From: an uncultured Sutterella sp.
GTDB lineage: Bacteria > Pseudomonadota > Gammaproteobacteria > Burkholderiales > Burkholderiaceae_F
Reading direction: 5' to 3'
Assembly (NCBI GenBank): GCA_905194315.1
Contig: CAJJRX010000009.1
Coordinates: forward strand, 6,626-70,625
DNA: 64,000 nt
Part shown: positions 60,956 through 64,000 of the stretch, one piece after another
How positions within the stretch are numbered: position 1 is the stretch's first letter
Layout of the letters: each line of letters opens with the position of its first letter
The notes under the pieces: generated by a model
Databases searched by the model: none
Seen by the model: only the letters and a program-made list of their open reading frames with translations
What the model was told of the DNA's origin: nothing
Program-made: the position numbers and the translations under genes

Positions 60956-63571
60956 TTAGACTCGTTTCACACGCACGGACGTGTTGTTGGTCACACCGCC
61001 GACAACCGGTTCACGGTAGCCGGTGCAGAACCAGTGGGAGTTAATCCCTTCACGAACCCAGTTGTAACGGGCATCCTTGATGTTCTTGGTGCGCACACCG
61101 CCGGAGAAGCCGTAGGCGAACAGGGAGCCGGCCATCACACGGTTGGTGAGTTTGACACGGGCCTGACCCTTCACGCCGTTATCGATACCTTCGAGTTCGA
61201 TCATGTCGCCGGTCTTCAGACCGAGGCGTTCACCGTCAGCCGGATTCATCCAGACCGAGCGGTCGCCGACGAACTGAGTCGGACGGGCAAAAATAGCCAC
61301 ACCGGAGCACGAGGAGGAATCCTTGCCGCTGACGAGGTAGAACTCGTTGGAGTTGGGCTTCGGAAGCGTATAAGCCTTTTCGGTAATGAAATACTTCGGA
61401 ACCGGGTTGAGACCCTTGTCCTTGTACTTCGTTGCCACATAGAAGGAAAGCAGTTCGGGTTTACCGGTCATCGTGCCGAAGGCTTTCTTGTACGGATACA
61501 CATCGAAGGCCTTCTTCTTGATGCAGGACCAGCCCTGCTTTTTGATTTCTTCCTGAACACGGTCACCTTCACCGGGTTTCTTTTCATTCAGACCGGCAAT
61601 GAACTTGTCCCAGGCGGCATCAACCATGCCGTTGTACCACTTCTTGAATTCGTCACGGGTCTTGATTTCATGGTCGTACCCCAGACGTTCGGCGGCACGT
61701 TCGGGCCAGGCGCGGCGGATGATTTCGCAGAACTGCCAGATTTCCTCACGGGCATCGCAGTCCTTGGGCGGTTCAAGCCCGGCGCTGTTAAGCTGAACGT
61801 TACCGTTGATATGCCACTTCACACCGGCATATTCATGCCATTCAAGGAAGAATGTGCAGGGCAGCACATAATCGGCATAATCCATCACTTCATGCGGCAG
61901 GATGTCCTGAACCACCACCAGGTCAAGTGCCTTGAGAGCCTTGGCCAGCCGGTCGGAGTTCGCTTCACGGTGGAACATCGTGGTACCGGTGATGAACGTA
62001 GCGCGGATCGGATAGGGCTTGCCGGTATGAATCGCCTCAAAGATTGCGGAATACGTACCGGAGCTTTCAGGGAAGAGCACCTTGTCGAGCGCCTTCTTTT
62101 CACCGATTTCCTGTTTCCAGGTCTTACCCATGGGGTTCTTGCCCTGGCCCTTGGCAGGGTCAAAACTCACACCGACACCCTTCATGCCGGCACCCTGAGT
62201 GACAATGAAGCCGCCCTTGCGGTCAACCGCACCGGTAAAGACGTTGAGGATGCAGATGAGCGCATACACATCGGAGTCATTGCCGTTACGGGCGGAGTAC
62301 CATCCGTCGTCAGCCACACCGCCCTGCGTGAAGAAGTCGTGGGCGAGCTGAACAATATCTCCGGCAGGAATACCGGTGATCGATGCGGCCTTTTCAGGCG
62401 TGAATTCCATCACCTGCGCTGCGAGGATCGAGTAGCAGGTCTTCACTTCGATCTGGTTACCCATCGCATCGGCAACCATACCCGTGAAGTTGAGATCGGG
62501 CTTGGTGGCCGGATCCTCATCGAAACCGGCAAACTCGCCGGCATCATTCATCTTCATGCCCTGGAAACGGATTTCACCGGTAACACTGTCACGAACCGCG
62601 TAGTAGTTGTCGCGGCCGCCAGAGCGCAGCATGGCTTCGGTCACAGGCATCTGATCAGCAGTGACCAGATAGCCGGCGTTGGTGTACTTCGCAAGGAAGT
62701 CAAAGTCAGCAAGATTATCGGCAATCGCAATATTGAGCATTGCCTGAATCAGAGCCGCGTCGGTACCCGGGCGGATCGGCAGCCACTTGGCGCCGGTGAG
62801 CGCTCCTTCGGGCATGCGCGGGTCAACAAACACCACGCGGGTGCCCTTTTCGGCACGTGCGCGGGCCACCACGCTGTGTACACCGATGGCGCAGTTGAGC
62901 GTGCGGCCGATCATGAGCAGGAAGTGGCAGTTTTCGTAGTCGGGCTCGAGCTTACCGGCACCGTCAAAACCTTTACCAAAAACGGAACGGCGCCCCATGA
63001 TGGAGGCGGAGTTGCACGTTGAGGAGTGCATGATCAGGTTGGGAGTACCGATACCGGCCTGCAGCCAGGCGAGCTTGCTCTTGAAGTTGTGAGTGGTCAT
63101 GGACACAGCGCGTTCGCCGTCTTTTTCCACAATCGCCTTAACCTTCTGGGCGATTTCGGTGAGCGCCTGATCCCAGGAAATTTCTTCAAACTTGCCTTCC
63201 CCGCGTTCACCCACGCGCTTCATCGGCTTGCGCAGACGCAGCGGATGATCCCAGGTCCACATGGCACCTGCACCGCGGGCGCAGCAGCCGCGCTGGGGAT
63301 GAGAGGGATTCGGCATGATGCGGACAGTTTCACGGGAAACCGCAGTACCCTTCTTGTGAAGAGCAAGCAGACCGCAGTACCCGCCGCAGACGTTACAAGC
63401 ACAAGGATGTGCCTCCCAGCCTTCTTCTTTTAATTTGTCCACCTCGGCCTGAACGCTGGCCCAGGGGGCGGCAGAAAGCACGGTCGCCGCGCCGGCAGCT
63501 GCACCAACGGTGCCCAGCATCTGGCGACGGGTGAGCGTAATATCTACGCCCATCTTATCTGTGTCTTTCAT
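60956..63571 (-). CDS. Periplasmic molybdopterin oxidoreductase, PsrA/PhsA/TtrA/ArrA-like catalytic subunit
   Basis: An 871-residue member of the DMSO-reductase superfamily. A Tat signal is present (TLTRRQMLGTVGAAAGAATV, twin Arg at 15-16). A [4Fe-4S] site follows: CNVCGGYC (Cys59/62/66) with Cys96. The Mo ligand is most likely Cys186 in MHSSTCNSASIMGRR, which points to the polysulfide/thiosulfate/tetrathionate/arsenate reductase branch rather than DMSO (Ser) or nitrate (Asp) reductases. The actual acceptor cannot be named from sequence alone. An AGGAG site precedes the ATG. It heads a three-gene operon with Fe-S and NrfD-like subunits; no dedicated chaperone gene is in the window. Confidence 0.9.
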   Translation of the reverse strand: MKDTDKMGVDITLTRRQMLGTVGAAAGAATVLSAAPWASVQAEVDKLKEEGWEAHPCACNVCGGYCGLLALHKKGTAVSRETVRIMPNPSHPQRGCCARGAGAMWTWDHPLRLRKPMKRVGERGEGKFEEISWDQALTEIAQKVKAIVEKDGERAVSMTTHNFKSKLAWLQAGIGTPNLIMHSSTCNSASIMGRRSVFGKGFDGAGKLEPDYENCHFLLMIGRTLNCAIGVHSVVARARAEKGTRVVFVDPRMPEGALTGAKWLPIRPGTDAALIQAMLNIAIADNLADFDFLAKYTNAGYLVTADQMPVTEAMLRSGGRDNYYAVRDSVTGEIRFQGMKMNDAGEFAGFDEDPATKPDLNFTGMVADAMGNQIEVKTCYSILAAQVMEFTPEKAASITGIPAGDIVQLAHDFFTQGGVADDGWYSARNGNDSDVYALICILNVFTGAVDRKGGFIVTQGAGMKGVGVSFDPAKGQGKNPMGKTWKQEIGEKKALDKVLFPESSGTYSAIFEAIHTGKPYPIRATFITGTTMFHREANSDRLAKALKALDLVVVQDILPHEVMDYADYVLPCTFFLEWHEYAGVKWHINGNVQLNSAGLEPPKDCDAREEIWQFCEIIRRAWPERAAERLGYDHEIKTRDEFKKWYNGMVDAAWDKFIAGLNEKKPGEGDRVQEEIKKQGWSCIKKKAFDVYPYKKAFGTMTGKPELLSFYVATKYKDKGLNPVPKYFITEKAYTLPKPNSNEFYLVSGKDSSSCSGVAIFARPTQFVGDRSVWMNPADGERLGLKTGDMIELEGIDNGVKGQARVKLTNRVMAGSLFAYGFSGGVRTKNIKDARYNWVREGINSHWFCTGYREPVVGGVTNNTSVRVKRV

Positions 63572-63844
63572 CGTATGAGTCTCCTAATGATGATTTACTG
63601 GAAAGAGCGGGGGTCTGTTGGAGGTGCTCCTTCCAGCTACCGTCAGGATAAGGTAATCCCTAAGTAATAACCTTTATGGTTAACCACTACTCAGGAGGAT
63701 GCTCTCCGGTGGATGTACTTCAAAATCCGGTCCGGGATGATATAAATCGCCGCGGCTTGCTGATGCCTGCTGACAGCGAAAACCGTCAAAAACGAGTCAA
63801 AACAATTATTTACAGTATTTCCTAAGAATGTACTCAGGTATTAT

Positions 63845-63871
63845 TTCGTTATTCTTTCTGTGAATAACGAA
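63845..63871. repeat. 9-bp perfect inverted repeat near the FNR-like site
   Basis: TTCGTTATT (63845-63853) and AATAACGAA (63863-63871) flank a nine-base spacer. It lies just downstream (in transcription sense) of the FNR-like site and could be an operator. Confidence 0.6.
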
Positions 63872-63885
63872 GAGAACCGGGATAT

Positions 63886-63899
63886 TTAATCTAAATCAA
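63886..63899. promoter_or_regulatory. FNR-like site of the molybdoenzyme operon
   Basis: On the minus strand TTGAT-TTAG-ATTAA matches nine of ten positions of the FNR consensus TTGAT-N4-ATCAA. It lies about 315 bases before the start codon. Anaerobic activation would suit a terminal reductase. Confidence 0.6.
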
Positions 63900-64000
63900 A
63901 TAGAGTAGCAAAAACGGCTCTTGAGGCATACATGTGGAAGAAAATTCTGATTGAGAATTCCTAACCAGTTGATTATTAAGTATTTAAGTGATAGAAGTTA

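Larger units (their letters stand above)
63572..64000 (-). promoter_or_regulatory. Control region of the molybdoenzyme operon
   Basis: About 430 A/T-rich bases with no gene seen up to the window edge. It contains an FNR-like site at 63886-63899 and inverted repeats at 63845-63871 and 63943-63959 (AATTCT-GATTG-AGAATT). The leader from there to the ATG would be long (over 250 bases). Confidence 0.5.

Noticed and set aside
60317..63022. Open frame of about 900 codons antisense to the molybdoenzyme genes
   Set aside because: It runs across two adjacent genes of the opposite strand and has no motif; a codon-bias artefact.

Overview
The window looks like a piece of a betaproteobacterial chromosome, most likely a gut-type Burkholderiales (Sutterella/Parasutterella-like). 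That placement is inferred from gene order (gyrA-serC-pheA-hisC-cmk-rpsA-ihfB-lapB), from an OmpA of betaproteobacterial type, from a tmRNA tag ending in KRFALAA, and from the mix of housekeeping genes with anaerobic molybdoenzymes. No database search was possible. Almost everything is intact housekeeping sequence; there is no prophage, insertion sequence or CRISPR array.

Layout, left to right. (1) 1-5.9 kb, minus strand: a cut-off metallophosphoesterase, a WYL regulator, lolA, a degenerate second copy of the ftsK C-terminal half, and full-length ftsK. (2) 6.1-7.9 kb, plus: trxB and an Smr-domain gene. (3) 7.9-16.4 kb, minus: a nitrate respiration operon narK-narG-narH-narJ-narI behind a long, hairpin-rich leader with an FNR-like site. 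(4) 16.4-22.8 kb, minus: glnB-type PII gene, a small unknown gene, and rlmE-ftsH-folP-glmM. (5) 22.9-29.2 kb: yhbY (plus), then greA, the dnaX-ybaB-recR-gmhA block, a GNAT gene, a LysE-type exporter gene and the 4.5S RNA gene (minus). dnaX is split over two frames. (6) 29.7-38.4 kb: trxA-rho (plus), hemC-hemD (minus), rpmE2, a membrane glycosyltransferase-like gene, a MATE transporter and a radical SAM gene (plus). (7) 38.4-49.6 kb, minus: htpX, lapB, ihfB, rpsA, cmk, hisC, pheA, serC, gyrA. (8) 50-53.5 kb, plus: an amidohydrolase, ompA, a gph-like phosphatase and tmRNA. (9) 53.8-64 kb, minus: a DUF748 giant envelope protein, lysP under a lysine riboswitch, a DMT exporter, and a three-gene molybdopterin oxidoreductase operon.

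How it fits together: the cell envelope and division genes (ftsK, lolA, lapB, ftsH, htpX, ompA, gmhA, glmM), translation and replication genes, and two anaerobic respiratory systems (NarGHI with NarK, and a periplasmic PsrABC/TtrABC-like complex) describe a facultative or strict anaerobe that respires nitrate and at least one other acceptor. Both respiratory operons have FNR-like palindromes upstream.

The most unusual items are: the pseudo-FtsK paralogue that kept its DNA-reading gamma domain but lost both Walker motifs; the dnaX frame change that puts the tau-specific part out of frame; a methionine at the GyrA quinolone-pocket position that is aspartate in E. coli; a gammaproteobacterial-looking lysP with its own lysine riboswitch; the unexplained structured leader of the nar operon; and the loss of tyrA, aroA and ubiG from otherwise conserved clusters.
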